This document shows positions 1 to 7,864 of a stretch of 35,762 nucleotides of DNA, in pieces (positions within the stretch are counted from its first letter, which is position 1; each line of letters begins with the position of its first letter). The stretch lies in NCBI GenBank assembly GCA_040878325.1, contig JBBDMM010000002.1, positions 1-35,762 on the forward strand, given 5' to 3'. The stretch comes from Acidimicrobiia bacterium (GTDB lineage: Bacteria > Actinomycetota > Acidimicrobiia > Spongiisociales > UBA11373). Made by a program: the position numbers and the translations under genes. The notes beneath the pieces were generated by a model that was not told the origin of the DNA, made no database searches, and saw nothing but the letters and a program-made list of their open reading frames with translations.

Positions 1-55
1 TGACTCTTGACTCTTGACTCTTGACTCTTGACTCTTGACTCTTGACTCTTGACTC
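1..55. repeat. Heptanucleotide tandem array (TGACTCT)n
   Basis: Seven perfect copies of TGACTCT plus a six-base partial copy. Read on the minus strand (AGAGTCA units) the array begins just after the glpK stop codon. The same unit family, TCAAGAG/TCAAGAA, recurs at 13590-13665. It may continue past the window edge. Confidence 0.95.
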
Positions 56-59
56 ACTT

Positions 60-1514
60 CTAGGCAAGCGTCTGCCGCACCGCGTGGTGCCACTCCCCTA
101 CCAGCCGGGCCCGTTCTTCGTCACCCATCGCGGGCTCCCAGCGCCGATCCTCGGCCCACAACTGGGTCAGCTGCTCGAATCCGTCGAAGAAACCCACGGC
201 CAATCCGGCGGCGTAGGCCGCGCCCAGAACGGTGGTCTCGGAGATGGTGGGACGCACCACCGGGCGTCCCAGGATGTCGGCCTGGAACTGCATGAGCAGG
301 TCGTTGACCACCATGCCTCCGTCCACGAACAGGGTCGAGATCTCGAAGCCCGAGTCGGCTTCCATGGCTGCGATGACATCAGCCGCTTGGAATGCAGTCG
401 CCTCGAGGGCGGCACGGGCGATGTGCCCGGCATTGGAGTAACGGGTGAGGCCGGTGATGGTGCCGCGGGCGGTCGCATCCCACCAGGGGGCGAATAGTCC
501 GCTGAATGCAGGGACGAAGTAGACGCCGCCGTTGTCGTCGACAGAGCGTGCCAGGTCCTCGATCTTCGTCGACGATTCGACGAACCCGAGGTTGTCCCGC
601 AGCCACTGCACGACGGCACCGGCGATGGCGACCGAGCCCTCCAATGCGTACCGGGGCTTGGCCCCTTCCACCTGGAAGGCGACGGTGGTGAGCAACCCGT
701 GCGAACTATGCACCGGCTGTTCCCCGGTATTGGCCAGTAGGAAGCAACCGGTGCCGTAGGTGTTCTTGGCCCGGCCGGGTTCGAAGCAGATCTGTCCGAA
801 CAGCGCCGCCTGTTGGTCGCCCAGATTCCCGGCGATAGGAACGCCTTCGAGCACGCCGCGCCCCGTGCCGTAGACCGCCACGCTGGGTTCGATCGCGGGG
901 AGCATCGCCACGGGAACCCCAAACGCCTCGCACAACTGAGGATCCCACCCCGGAGTGTCGAGGCGCATCAGCATGGTGCGGGAGGCGTTGGTTGGATCGG
1001 TGACATGCCGTCCGGTGAGATTCCAGATGAGCCAGGAGTCGATGGTCCCGAACCGGGCAGAATTCGGCAGACCGGGGGTCTCATCCAGCAACCACCGCAT
1101 CTTCGGCCCCGAAAAGTAGGTGGCCAGCGGCAAACCGGTTTCAGCACGGAATCGATCAGGTCCGGCGTCCCCCCCAAGGCGGCGGGCCAGGTCGTCGGTT
1201 CGGGTGTCCTGCCACACGATCGCCGGCGCCAGCGGCGCCCCCGTCGACGAGTCCCACAGCACGGTGGTCTCGCGCTGGTTGGCGATCCCAACTGCCGCTA
1301 GATCGGCCGCGGCGATCCCCGCCTTGGAGAGCCCGCCGGCGATCACCTGCTGGGTGCGTTCCCAGATCTCCACCGCATCGTGCTCCACCCATCCGGGTCG
1401 CGGATAGTGCTGCAGGTGCTCCTGCTGATCCAGGGCCACGATCCGCCCGGCCCCGTCCACCACCGCAAACCGGGTGCTGGTGGTCCCCTGATCGATCGCG
1501 CCGATATAAGTCAC
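60..1514 (-). CDS. glpK: Glycerol kinase
   Basis: FGGY-family sugar kinase that phosphorylates glycerol to sn-glycerol 3-phosphate in the cytoplasm. The N-terminal phosphate-binding segment reads [12 protein letters not shown]. Later come the family-typical segments [14 protein letters not shown] and ALEGS, and near the C-terminus VDGGMVVND. The protein is about 484 residues, close to the usual 500. The open frame extends to a TTG at 1541, but the extra residues are encoded by a heptamer array (CCAGTCA units). I therefore prefer the GTG at 1514, giving [12 protein letters not shown]; this GTG itself lies inside the array. It follows pth on the same strand with about 80 bp between, all of it repeat-rich. 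Function is confident; the start is not. Confidence 0.95.
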   Translation of the reverse strand: MTYIGAIDQGTTSTRFAVVDGAGRIVALDQQEHLQHYPRPGWVEHDAVEIWERTQQVIAGGLSKAGIAAADLAAVGIANQRETTVLWDSSTGAPLAPAIVWQDTRTDDLARRLGGDAGPDRFRAETGLPLATYFSGPKMRWLLDETPGLPNSARFGTIDSWLIWNLTGRHVTDPTNASRTMLMRLDTPGWDPQLCEAFGVPVAMLPAIEPSVAVYGTGRGVLEGVPIAGNLGDQQAALFGQICFEPGRAKNTYGTGCFLLANTGEQPVHSSHGLLTTVAFQVEGAKPRYALEGSVAIAGAVVQWLRDNLGFVESSTKIEDLARSVDDNGGVYFVPAFSGLFAPWWDATARGTITGLTRYSNAGHIARAALEATAFQAADVIAAMEADSGFEISTLFVDGGMVVNDLLMQFQADILGRPVVRPTISETTVLGAAYAAGLAVGFFDGFEQLTQLWAEDRRWEPAMGDEERARLVGEWHHAVRQTLA

Positions 1515-1538
1515 CAGTCTCCAGTCACCAGTCACCAG
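1510..1538. repeat. Heptanucleotide array, CCAGTCA/CCAGTCT
   Basis: About four degenerate 7-bp units (CCAGTCT, CCAGTCA, CCAGTCA, CCAG) cover the 5' end of glpK, including the probable GTG start. Confidence 0.85.
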
Positions 1539-1571
1539 CAAGGCGGAGGATCGACGCCGATTCTGGCTGGC

Positions 1572-1597
1572 GACTGGGGACTGGGGACTGGGGACTC
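1572..1597. repeat. Heptanucleotide array, GACTGGG
   Basis: Three copies of GACTGGG and a partial fourth end at the pth stop codon. The unit is the reverse complement of the CCAGTC family found 60 bp away, so the two arrays face each other across the glpK-pth gap. Confidence 0.85.
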
Positions 1598-2204
1598 ATA
1601 GCCCGAGGCGCTGGGTCGCTTCGCCTGCTTCCTGGCGGGCGGCGTCCGCACCGGCGGTGAGGAACGTGCGCAGCACTTCCGCCGCGGCCGGCACCACAAG
1701 ATCGATGTCGGGACGCTCCGCCTTGGTGAAGGCGCGCAGCACGAAGTCGGCGGGATCCATCCGCCCCGGGGGCCTGCCGACACCGACCTTGAGCCGCCAC
1801 ACCTCGCGGCTGCCGAGGGACCGCATCACGGAAGAAACCCCGTTGTGCCCCCCGGACCCACGACTCCCCTGGAATCTGAGCTTCCCGAAGGGAAGGTCGA
1901 TGTCATCGTGGACCAGCACGAGATCGTCGGGGGCGGTCTTGTAGTACTTGACGAGGCCGGACACGGGACCGCCCGACTCGTTCATGAAGGTGATCGGCAT
2001 GGCCACTACCGCGCTTCGACCGGCGAAATCCATAGTCGCCACTTCGGCAAGGATCCGCCGTGGAGCGCGCTTGAAGGTCTCACCGCCGGCCAGGGTCTCG
2101 ACGACCTCCCCGCCGACGTTGTGGCGGGTGCCTTCATAGTTGACTCCCGGATTGCGGAGACCCACGATGAGAACGGGGCTATCCCCGGGGTTGCGACGGC
2201 GCAT
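1596..2204 (-). CDS. pth: Peptidyl-tRNA hydrolase
   Basis: Releases tRNA from peptidyl-tRNA that has dropped off the ribosome. The N-terminus carries the family signature (GLRNPGVNYEGTRHNVG, with the catalytic His), followed by PITFMNESG, LVHDDIDLPFGKLR and GGHNGVSSV. Length (202 residues) is normal. It lies 44 bp downstream of rplY on the same strand, an order common in bacteria and present in mycobacteria. The ATG at 2204 has no strong ribosome-binding site, so coupling to rplY is possible. The stop codon abuts a heptamer array. Confidence 0.95.
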   Translation of the reverse strand: MRRRNPGDSPVLIVGLRNPGVNYEGTRHNVGGEVVETLAGGETFKRAPRRILAEVATMDFAGRSAVVAMPITFMNESGGPVSGLVKYYKTAPDDLVLVHDDIDLPFGKLRFQGSRGSGGHNGVSSVMRSLGSREVWRLKVGVGRPPGRMDPADFVLRAFTKAERPDIDLVVPAAAEVLRTFLTAGADAARQEAGEATQRLGL

Positions 2205-2248
2205 GAGGTGAAGGTATCAGTTGAACGGTGGGAAGGTCCGGCGGGGCG

Positions 2249-2920
2249 TCAGCCCTCGTCGTCGCCCTCTGCTTCATCCCCGGCTGCTTCACCGGCGAGC
2301 CCTTCCTCACCCTCGACAGCCTCGCCCTCCACCGGCTCCTTGACCTCTTCTTCGACGATGCGGGGGATGATCACAGTGACGATCGACGCGTCTTCATCGT
2401 CGAGATATTCGACGCCGGCGATCGCTCCGAGGTCCGAGACCTTGAGGGTGTCGCCCACCTCCATCGCGGAGATGTCGAGTTGGATGTGCGCCGGAATGTC
2501 GAGCGGCAGAGCCTCGACCATCACCGAGTTCCTGATCGTTTCCACCAGGGCGCCCTCGGTCCGCACCGGCCCGGGCACGCCGTGGAACTCGATGCCGACC
2601 TCGGCATGGATCTTGACGTCGAGCGAGATGCTGATGAAGTCGAGATGGGCGACCTCGCCCCGGACCGGGTGCCGTTGAATCTCGCGGGCGACGGTCAGGA
2701 AGGGCTTCTTGGTCCCCTCGACCTCGAGGTTGATCAACGCGTTGGAGCCCGCCTCGGTGTGGAGGACGGCGTAGAGCTCACGGCGGTCCACCACCAGGGC
2801 CTGCGGGTCGAGGCCCCGGCCGTAGAGAATGGCAGGAACCTTGCCCGCGCCGCGGAGGCGCTTGCTGGGCCGAGTGCCGGCGACGGTGCGCGGCTCGGCG
2901 CGAAGGCTTACCTGATCCAT
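2249..2920 (-). CDS. rplY: 50S ribosomal protein bL25, long Ctc/TL5 form
   Basis: 5S rRNA-binding ribosomal protein. Residues 1 to about 95 form the L25 RNA-binding domain (segments RRLRGAGKVPAILYG-like, HLDFISI). Residues about 100-185 form the beta-rich C-terminal domain of the Ctc type (VPGPVRTEGALVE, HIQLDISAMEVGD). The last 35 residues are an acidic Glu/Gly/Ala tail. Total length 223 is usual for the long form. GAGGAG lies 9 bases before the ATG and a promoter-like pair lies about 40-65 bases upstream. First gene of rplY-pth-glpK. Confidence 0.95.
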   Translation of the reverse strand: MDQVSLRAEPRTVAGTRPSKRLRGAGKVPAILYGRGLDPQALVVDRRELYAVLHTEAGSNALINLEVEGTKKPFLTVAREIQRHPVRGEVAHLDFISISLDVKIHAEVGIEFHGVPGPVRTEGALVETIRNSVMVEALPLDIPAHIQLDISAMEVGDTLKVSDLGAIAGVEYLDDEDASIVTVIIPRIVEEEVKEPVEGEAVEGEEGLAGEAAGDEAEGDDEG

Positions 2921-2955
2921 GGGAACGACTCCTCAGAAGAACTGTGCGGACCGGC

Positions 2956-2985
2956 ATTATCGCTCACCGGGGAGCGGTTTGGCAA
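2956..2985 (-). promoter_or_regulatory. Probable sigma-70-type promoter of rplY
   Basis: Read on the minus strand: TTGCCA, an 18-base spacer, then GATAAT, ending 35 bases before the rplY start codon. Both boxes are near consensus and the position is right. Visual inference only. Confidence 0.55.
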
Positions 2986-3231
2986 AGTACGAGTGCCGCT
3001 ACACCGCATTGCCACGCAAATCAGGGCGCGAGTTCCCCGTTGGGATCTCTCCGGGTCGAGGCGAAACCGAAAACGCCAGACTTAGCGGATCGAGTGCCGC
3101 GGTACGGCCCCGCGGGCGATCCACCGACCCCTGGCCGGCGATCCACCATCCACCCCCAATTACCCGACATCGGGAGGCGCCACCCGTTAGCCTTGTGTCC
3201 GGCGGTACAACCGATCAAAGGGGAGGCCAAC
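2986..3231. other. Noncoding spacer between divergent genes
   Basis: Lies between the rplY promoter and the start of the small plus-strand gene. I see no convincing gene, tRNA or repeat. A ribosome-binding site (GGGGAGG, 3219-3225) precedes the downstream GTG; the plus-strand promoter could not be fixed. Confidence 0.5.
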
Positions 3232-3384
3232 GTGAAGTTCGGCAAGTTCTGGTATCTGGCCCTGGGGATCTGGCTGATCCTCTTCGGCGTGTTCACGATG
3301 GGTTGGCTCGAGTTGGACAGCAGCGGAGACATCATCGGGATCCTCGCGGTCGTCACCGGCGTTCTGGTGTTGATCGACAAGTAG
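3232..3384 (+). CDS. Small membrane protein, 50 residues
   Basis: Begins at a GTG with GGGGAGG six bases upstream. The product has two hydrophobic segments (roughly residues 6-22 and 33-47) joined by a short acidic turn (LELDSSGD), so it is probably a two-pass membrane protein. Upstream in-frame codons lack a ribosome-binding site and protein-like composition, so the short reading is preferred. I recognise no family. Its stop is followed by a GC-rich hairpin, a heptamer array and a strong terminator. Confidence 0.7.
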   Translation: MKFGKFWYLALGIWLILFGVFTMGWLELDSSGDIIGILAVVTGVLVLIDK

Positions 3385-3387
3385 GAA

Positions 3388-3408
3388 GGGCCTCGCTTCG
3401 CTCGGCCC
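3388..3408. repeat. GC-rich palindrome of the GCCGAGC family
   Basis: GGGCC and GGCCC arms enclose TCGCTTCGCTC, three bases after the stop of the small membrane protein. Related palindromes occur at 28003-28023, 28145-28172, 33812-33830 and 35711-35735. Confidence 0.7.
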
Positions 3409-3433
3409 GGCAATCGGCAATTGGCAATTGGCA
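3409..3433. repeat. Heptanucleotide array, GGCAATT/GGCAATC
   Basis: Three to four 7-bp units directly follow the palindrome. The same combination of palindrome plus heptamers is seen at 28003-28052. Confidence 0.8.
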
Positions 3434-3459
3434 GGACCGAGCAGACGCAATACTTGAGA

Positions 3460-3496
3460 GACTCAGCCCGCAGTCTTCACGACTGCGGGCTGAGTC
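3460..3496. terminator. Bidirectional terminator hairpin
   Basis: A perfect 16-bp stem, GACTCAGCCCGCAGTC, with loop TTCAC and its complement, followed by GTTTCT. It sits between two convergent genes, four bases from the YjbQ stop codon, and can serve both strands. Confidence 0.9.
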
Positions 3497-3500
3497 GTTT

Positions 3501-3911
3501 CTAGGCCGGGAGGAACGAGAGGCGGACCGTTCTCTGCGGGTTGTCACCGTTGGGGTCTACCAGGACGATCGACTGCCACGTTCCGAGTTGGAGAGTGCCG
3601 TCGAGCACCGGGACCGTGATGGACGGGGCGATGAACGCCGGCAGCACGTGGTCTGCACCGTGACCAGGGGAACCGTGGCGATGCTCCCAACGGCCGTCCC
3701 GGGGGAAGAGCGTCTCGAGGTGAGTGACCAGGTCGCGATCACTGCCGGCTCCCGTTTCGAAGATGGCCACTCCGGCGGTGGCATGGGGCACGAAGACCGA
3801 GAGCAGGCCGTCGGCGCGACCCGACACGAACCGGGCTGCCTCGGAAGTGATGTCGACCGCCGCAGCCTCCGCTCCGGTGGTGACCTCGATGGTCACAGAG
3901 TCCAAAGACAT
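3501..3911 (-). CDS. YjbQ/UPF0047 family protein
   Basis: 136 residues, the usual size for this single-domain family (some members show thiamine phosphate synthase activity; the physiological role is unsettled). Family-typical segments are SVFVPHATAGVAIFETG, HLETLFP, HRHGSPGHGADHVLPAFIAPSITVPV and LGTWQSIVLVD. The open frame continues to 3968, but those extra residues are encoded by the left arm of a 91-bp inverted repeat. The ATG at 3911 matches family N-termini, so I use it. That start codon lies inside the arm, so folding of the mRNA could hide it. Confidence 0.88.
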   Translation of the reverse strand: MSLDSVTIEVTTGAEAAAVDITSEAARFVSGRADGLLSVFVPHATAGVAIFETGAGSDRDLVTHLETLFPRDGRWEHRHGSPGHGADHVLPAFIAPSITVPVLDGTLQLGTWQSIVLVDPNGDNPQRTVRLSFLPA

Positions 3912-3996
3912 ACGGAAGTGGGCTCGCCTCGGGATGATGTATCGGCTTGGTCCAAGCCGATACATCATGGGTCCTGCGACCCATTTCCGTATGTCT
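3906..3996 (-). repeat. 91-bp structured palindrome, copy 1
   Basis: Minus-strand reading: 17-bp outer stem (AGACATACGGAAATGGG, one mismatch), 5' internal strand TCGCAGGACCC, 15-bp inner stem ATGATGTATCGGCTT, loop GGACC, the returning inner arm, 3' internal strand CCCGAGGCGAG, and the outer arm. It starts at the base after the stop codon of the upstream gene (3997) and runs over the YjbQ start. It shares its architecture and internal-loop sequence with 14592-14684. Confidence 0.9.
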
Positions 3997-5292
3997 TCAG
4001 TCGGACATCGACTCCATGTAGTCGCGCACCTCGGGCATGGCCGTCATCTTCTCGTAGAAGAAGTTGTTGACGATGTTGAGCAGGGCATCGCGCGCCTGTT
4101 CGGCCGCTGCCGAATCGACCCCGCCGTCGCGCACACCGTCGCGCACCGCCAGGAGTTGAGCGACGATCGCCTCCTCCTCTACCCCTTCGAGTGACCGGAC
4201 CACATCGACGATCGTGCGGTCCACCTGGTCGAGGACGGCTCTGTGGTCGACGGTGGAGTCCGGCCCGGACGCCTCCTCAATCGTCCGCACCACGGCGTAG
4301 ACCTGATAGAGGGCCGTGGTGGGCTCGTCGAATATCTCCCGGAGAAAGGCCGCTTCCAGATAGTGCCCGCTCATTCGAAACACGTTGTACATGCGCTTGG
4401 CGGCCTTGCCGATATTGGGATGGTCGCGGGCGAGGTACTTCCGCACTTCCTTCTCCAGGGAATCAACGTACTCGTCGAGGGCGTCGGCCGAGACGTGCTG
4501 GGCCAGCTTGCTGAACAGCGGCACCTCCTCGGCGTTCAGGTAAACCTCCTGGAAGTAGGGGTCGAGGTATCCGTCGAGGGGCGTGATCGACCCGTCGGGC
4601 GCCTCCCAGGTCACGTCGAGCATGTTGGAGGCGTTGGCGAGTTGCTTGCGCACCGGATCGGCGACAACCCAATCGAGCTTGCACCATCCGGGGTTCTCCG
4701 CCACCTCGGCCCAGCGGATCGTCACTTCCTTGCCGTCGGAATCCTCGACGACGAACTCGCCCGCTGCGATCTCGTCGCCCGACCAAGCAATGGGGCTGCC
4801 CGCCCGCAGTTGGGACCCGCCACGGATCACATCGACCGGGTATTGGCCGAACTTGGCCTCGATGAAGCGGTAGGTGTCCCCCTCCATCTTGTCGATCACC
4901 TTCTTGCGAAGCACTTCGGCGGTCCGGCGGCAGGCGTCGACGCGAGTGGCGGCCTTGATGTTCACCCGCTCGAAGTAGTCGCAGTCACCGGGATATGCCT
5001 GGATCTTGGACTGGGCGGCTGAACCGGAGAGGGCGAGCGCCGTCTCGACATCGTCCTCGTCCGGGATCTCGACCAGCGCACCGACCGAGCGGAAGAAGGC
5101 CAGGTCGTCAGGGCTGAAGTCGAGCATGACCATCCGATGGCCAAAGACACCGGTGCGGTGGTCGAGTGTGATCTCGCTCTGGCCGCTGCCCACCTCCATC
5201 GCCTTCATCCAGCGATCGGCTTCGGCGGCGTCCAGTTCCAACCCAGCCCGCGCCGCGGACTCGATTATGCGGTCAAGGTCACTATTAGTCAT
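3997..5292 (-). CDS. Conserved hypothetical protein with a nucleotidyltransferase-like motif
   Basis: 431 residues from the ATG at 5292; an in-frame extension to 5325 looks unlike coding sequence. I do not recognise the family by name. Residues 90-105 read Gly-Ser, eleven residues, then Asp-Cys-Asp (PGDCDYFERVNI). This fits the Pol-beta nucleotidyltransferase superfamily pattern hG[GS]x(9-13)Dh[DE]h. A possible third acidic residue lies in the segment FVVEDSDGKEVTIRW. The C-terminal 200 residues look helical and acidic. No signal peptide or membrane segment. The stop codon directly abuts the 91-bp palindrome. The motif is seen; the nucleotidyltransferase reading is inference. Confidence 0.7.
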   Translation of the reverse strand: MTNSDLDRIIESAARAGLELDAAEADRWMKAMEVGSGQSEITLDHRTGVFGHRMVMLDFSPDDLAFFRSVGALVEIPDEDDVETALALSGSAAQSKIQAYPGDCDYFERVNIKAATRVDACRRTAEVLRKKVIDKMEGDTYRFIEAKFGQYPVDVIRGGSQLRAGSPIAWSGDEIAAGEFVVEDSDGKEVTIRWAEVAENPGWCKLDWVVADPVRKQLANASNMLDVTWEAPDGSITPLDGYLDPYFQEVYLNAEEVPLFSKLAQHVSADALDEYVDSLEKEVRKYLARDHPNIGKAAKRMYNVFRMSGHYLEAAFLREIFDEPTTALYQVYAVVRTIEEASGPDSTVDHRAVLDQVDRTIVDVVRSLEGVEEEAIVAQLLAVRDGVRDGGVDSAAAEQARDALLNIVNNFFYEKMTAMPEVRDYMESMSD

Positions 5293-5312
5293 GGGACGAA
5301 GACTACGCCGTC

Positions 5313-5462
5313 GAGGCCCCAGCAACAGCCCCTGCCCCAGTCAGAACGGCACAAGGTGATTCGGGCCGGAACCGCAGCGGGGTCGGAACAGGATTCTGGC
5401 TGTGGCCGGAGCCGGAGCCGGGGCTGGATTTCTGGCTGTGGCCGGAGCCGTGGCTGGGGCGA
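5313..5462. repeat. Hexanucleotide-periodic region (CCGGCT/CCACAG)
   Basis: On the minus strand the region is built of 6-bp units such as CAGCCA, CGGCTC, CGGCCA and CAGCCC. It includes two near-identical stretches of about 30 bp (about 5394-5426 and 5429-5460). It fills the gap between prs and the next gene; no gene is visible in it. The other 6-bp array is at 8283-8320. Confidence 0.7.
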
Positions 5463-5463
5463 G

Positions 5464-5494
5464 AGAATGTGTGACCGTCGAGGTCACACATTCT
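5464..5494 (-). terminator. Hairpin overlapping the prs stop codon
   Basis: A perfect 13-bp stem, AGAATGTGTGACC, with a 5-nt loop (GTCGA on the plus strand). The prs stop codon (5484-5486) and last sense codons lie in one arm. Probable terminator for the metG-prs transcription unit. Confidence 0.75.
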
Positions 5495-6455
5495 CCCCCA
5501 TGAATATCTGGCTCACCGAGGTGTCCATGAAGATCGCCTTGAGGGTGTCGGCGAGCAGGGGGGCGATCGAGAGGATGGTCAGGTTCGGGAGCCCGGCGGC
5601 GTCCTCGGGGACCGGGAGGGTGTTGGTAACCACAACCTCCTTGAGGGGAGAGTTCTTGATTCGGTCGGCGGCGGGTGGAGGCAGGATCGCATGAGTCGAC
5701 AACGCCCTCACCGACAAGGCACCTCGATCGGCGAGAAGCTCGGCGGCGAGGACGATGGTGCTGGCGGTGCCGATCATGTCGTCGACGATCACACAATGTC
5801 GACCCTCCACCTCGCCCACCACCTGGAGGGCACTCACCTCGTCGGCGACGTCGACCCGACGCCGCTTGTGCACGAACGCCACTTCTGCGTCGAGGTGGCG
5901 GGCGTAACGCGATGCCTGCTTCACCCGGCCGCTGTCGGGGGAGACGATGGTGAGCGGCTTCTCGCCGTTCGTCTTGAGGTACTCGCGGAAGATCGGCAGC
6001 GCCGTGAGCGAGTCGAAAGGCTTGGTGGTGAAGCCCTGAATCTGTGGCGAGTGCAGATCGACCGACACCAGGCGGTCGGCACCGGCCGTCACGAAGAGGT
6101 CGGCCATGAGACGCGCCGAGATCGGCTCGCGCGGCATGCTCTTCTTGTCCTGCCGGGAGTAGCCGAAGTAGGGCACCACCGCGGTGATCCGCTTGGCCGA
6201 CGCCCGCTGCAGTGCGTCGATCATGATCAACTGCTCCATGACATGGAAGTTGATCGGGTTGCTGTGGCTCTGGAGCACGAAACAATCGGCGCCACGAACG
6301 CTCTGCTGGTAGCGGACCGAGATCTCGCCGTCGGCGAAGGTCTTCAGATCGACCAAACCGACCTCGATATCCAGAAGGGCCGCGACTTCCTCCGCCAGCC
6401 CGGGGTTCGCCGAACCCGTGAAGAGCATCAAGCGCTTCCGGTTCTTGGTCTCCAT
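5484..6455 (-). CDS. prs: Ribose-phosphate pyrophosphokinase (PRPP synthase)
   Basis: Makes PRPP from ribose 5-phosphate and ATP, feeding purine, pyrimidine, histidine and NAD synthesis. Visible motifs: YFGYSRQDKK, the divalent-metal loop VDLHSPQIQGF, VSPDSGRVKQA and the PRPP-binding loop VIVDDMIGTASTI. Length about 323, normal. Two starts are possible: GTG at 6467, overlapping the glmU stop as GTGA, or ATG at 6455 with GAAAGG four bases upstream. I chose the ATG. Translation is probably coupled to glmU, the usual partner in actinobacteria. The stop lies in a terminator-like hairpin. Confidence 0.96.
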   Translation of the reverse strand: METKNRKRLMLFTGSANPGLAEEVAALLDIEVGLVDLKTFADGEISVRYQQSVRGADCFVLQSHSNPINFHVMEQLIMIDALQRASAKRITAVVPYFGYSRQDKKSMPREPISARLMADLFVTAGADRLVSVDLHSPQIQGFTTKPFDSLTALPIFREYLKTNGEKPLTIVSPDSGRVKQASRYARHLDAEVAFVHKRRRVDVADEVSALQVVGEVEGRHCVIVDDMIGTASTIVLAAELLADRGALSVRALSTHAILPPPAADRIKNSPLKEVVVTNTLPVPEDAAGLPNLTILSIAPLLADTLKAIFMDTSVSQIFMGENV

Positions 6456-6463
6456 GAGACCTT

Positions 6464-7840
6464 TCACTCGCCCTCCGATTCGGCTGTCCGCGCCCTTCGT
6501 TCAGAGTAGCCAGCGATCTCCTTCTGGGCAGAACGCTCAACCGCGAGCGCACCGGGGGCGACATCCTTGGTGATCACCGAGCCGGCACCGGTGATCGAGT
6601 CGTCCCCCAACTCGATCGGAGCCACCAGCATCGTGTCGGATCCGACGAACACCCGGCTGCCGATAACCGTCCGGTGCTTGCGAAAGCCGTCGAAGTTGCA
6701 GGTCACGGTCCCGGCGCCGATGTTGGAGTTCTCACCGATCGTCGCATCGCCGATGTAGGAGAGGTGGGGCACCTTGCTGCCGGCGCCGATCTCCGACGCC
6801 TTGATCTCGACGAACGAACCCGCCTTCGAGCCGGTGTGAAGGATGGTGCCGGGCCGCAGAGTCGCGTAGGGGCCCACATCGACGTCGTCGCCCACCTGGG
6901 CGCCTCGAAGCACCGAGTACCACACCCGCGCCCCCCGGCCGACCGTGGTGTCAAGCAAGTAGGCATCAGGGCCGATCTGCGAGTCGGCTCCGATCGAGGT
7001 CGCCCCCTCGAGGTGGACGCCGGGATAGATCCGCGCCCCGGGCTGCAGGGTCACTGACTCGTCGATGTAGACCCGATCCGGGTCCTGCATCCACACCCCC
7101 TGCCGCATCCACTCCGCGTTGATGCGACGGCGCATCACCGCGTCGACATTGGCCAGCTGGTCGTGCGAGTTCACCCCGAGCGTCTCCTCGTGATCCACCT
7201 CCACGGTCTCCACCGGGCCGACCGCGGCGAGCATGCCCACCACATCGGTCAGGTAATACTCATTCTGGCGGTTTCCGGCGTCCAGCCGGCCGAGCGACTC
7301 TCCCAGGAGACGACCGCCAAATACGTAGGTCGACACCGCCACCTCGTCGATCCGGGCCGTCGCCGGGTCGGCGTCGCGCTCCTCGACGATCGCCACCACT
7401 GCCCCATCCTTGCGCAGCACCCGCCCGTACCCGGTGGGGTCTGGCATCCGGGTGGTAACCATCGTGCAAGGAGAACCTGGCCCGTGAGCCTCGAGCAGGG
7501 TGCGCAGCGATTCGGCGGTCACCAGGGGGCTGTCGCCGGGGACAACCAGGACGGTGTCCTCGTTGGTATCGCCCATGGCTCCGAACGCCACCTGAGCGGC
7601 GTGGCCCGTACCCAACTGCTGCTCTTGGACAACCGACCTGACGCCGTCGGGAAGGACCGCAACCACTGCCTCCGCCCCGTGGCCGACGACGACGGTGATG
7701 TCCTCGGCTCCGGCTCGGGTGACCGCGTCGATCACCCATGAGATGATCGGACGGCCGGCGACCAGGTGGAGCACCTTGGGCATGTCAGACCGCATCCGGG
7801 TGCCCTTCCCCGCCGCGAGGATCATCGCCCGCACCGCCAT
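6464..7840 (-). CDS. glmU: Bifunctional GlmU: glucosamine-1-P acetyltransferase / GlcNAc-1-P uridylyltransferase
   Basis: Makes UDP-N-acetylglucosamine for peptidoglycan. The N-terminal pyrophosphorylase domain opens with ILAAGKGTRMRSDMPKVLH and contains QLGTGHAAQ and VPGDSPLV. The C-terminal half is a left-handed beta-helix acetyltransferase with hexapeptide repeats (IGADSQIGPDAYL, GENSNIGAGTVTCNFDG). 458 residues. The open frame runs on to 7903, but that part lies over tRNA-Gln. The ATG at 7840, with GGAGG ten bases upstream, gives MAVRAMILAAGKG and is chosen. Confidence 0.96.
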   Translation of the reverse strand: MAVRAMILAAGKGTRMRSDMPKVLHLVAGRPIISWVIDAVTRAGAEDITVVVGHGAEAVVAVLPDGVRSVVQEQQLGTGHAAQVAFGAMGDTNEDTVLVVPGDSPLVTAESLRTLLEAHGPGSPCTMVTTRMPDPTGYGRVLRKDGAVVAIVEERDADPATARIDEVAVSTYVFGGRLLGESLGRLDAGNRQNEYYLTDVVGMLAAVGPVETVEVDHEETLGVNSHDQLANVDAVMRRRINAEWMRQGVWMQDPDRVYIDESVTLQPGARIYPGVHLEGATSIGADSQIGPDAYLLDTTVGRGARVWYSVLRGAQVGDDVDVGPYATLRPGTILHTGSKAGSFVEIKASEIGAGSKVPHLSYIGDATIGENSNIGAGTVTCNFDGFRKHRTVIGSRVFVGSDTMLVAPIELGDDSITGAGSVITKDVAPGALAVERSAQKEIAGYSERRARTAESEGE

Positions 7841-7864
7841 GCCGACATCACCTCCGAAAGTGGG

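Noticed and set aside
1-55. CRISPR array
   Set aside because: Units are 7 bp with no spacers; no cas genes are visible.
3906-3996. Integron attC site
   Set aside because: The arms lack the GTTRRRY/RYYYAAC core boxes, the internal loop is symmetric and conserved, and no integrase or cassette array is present.
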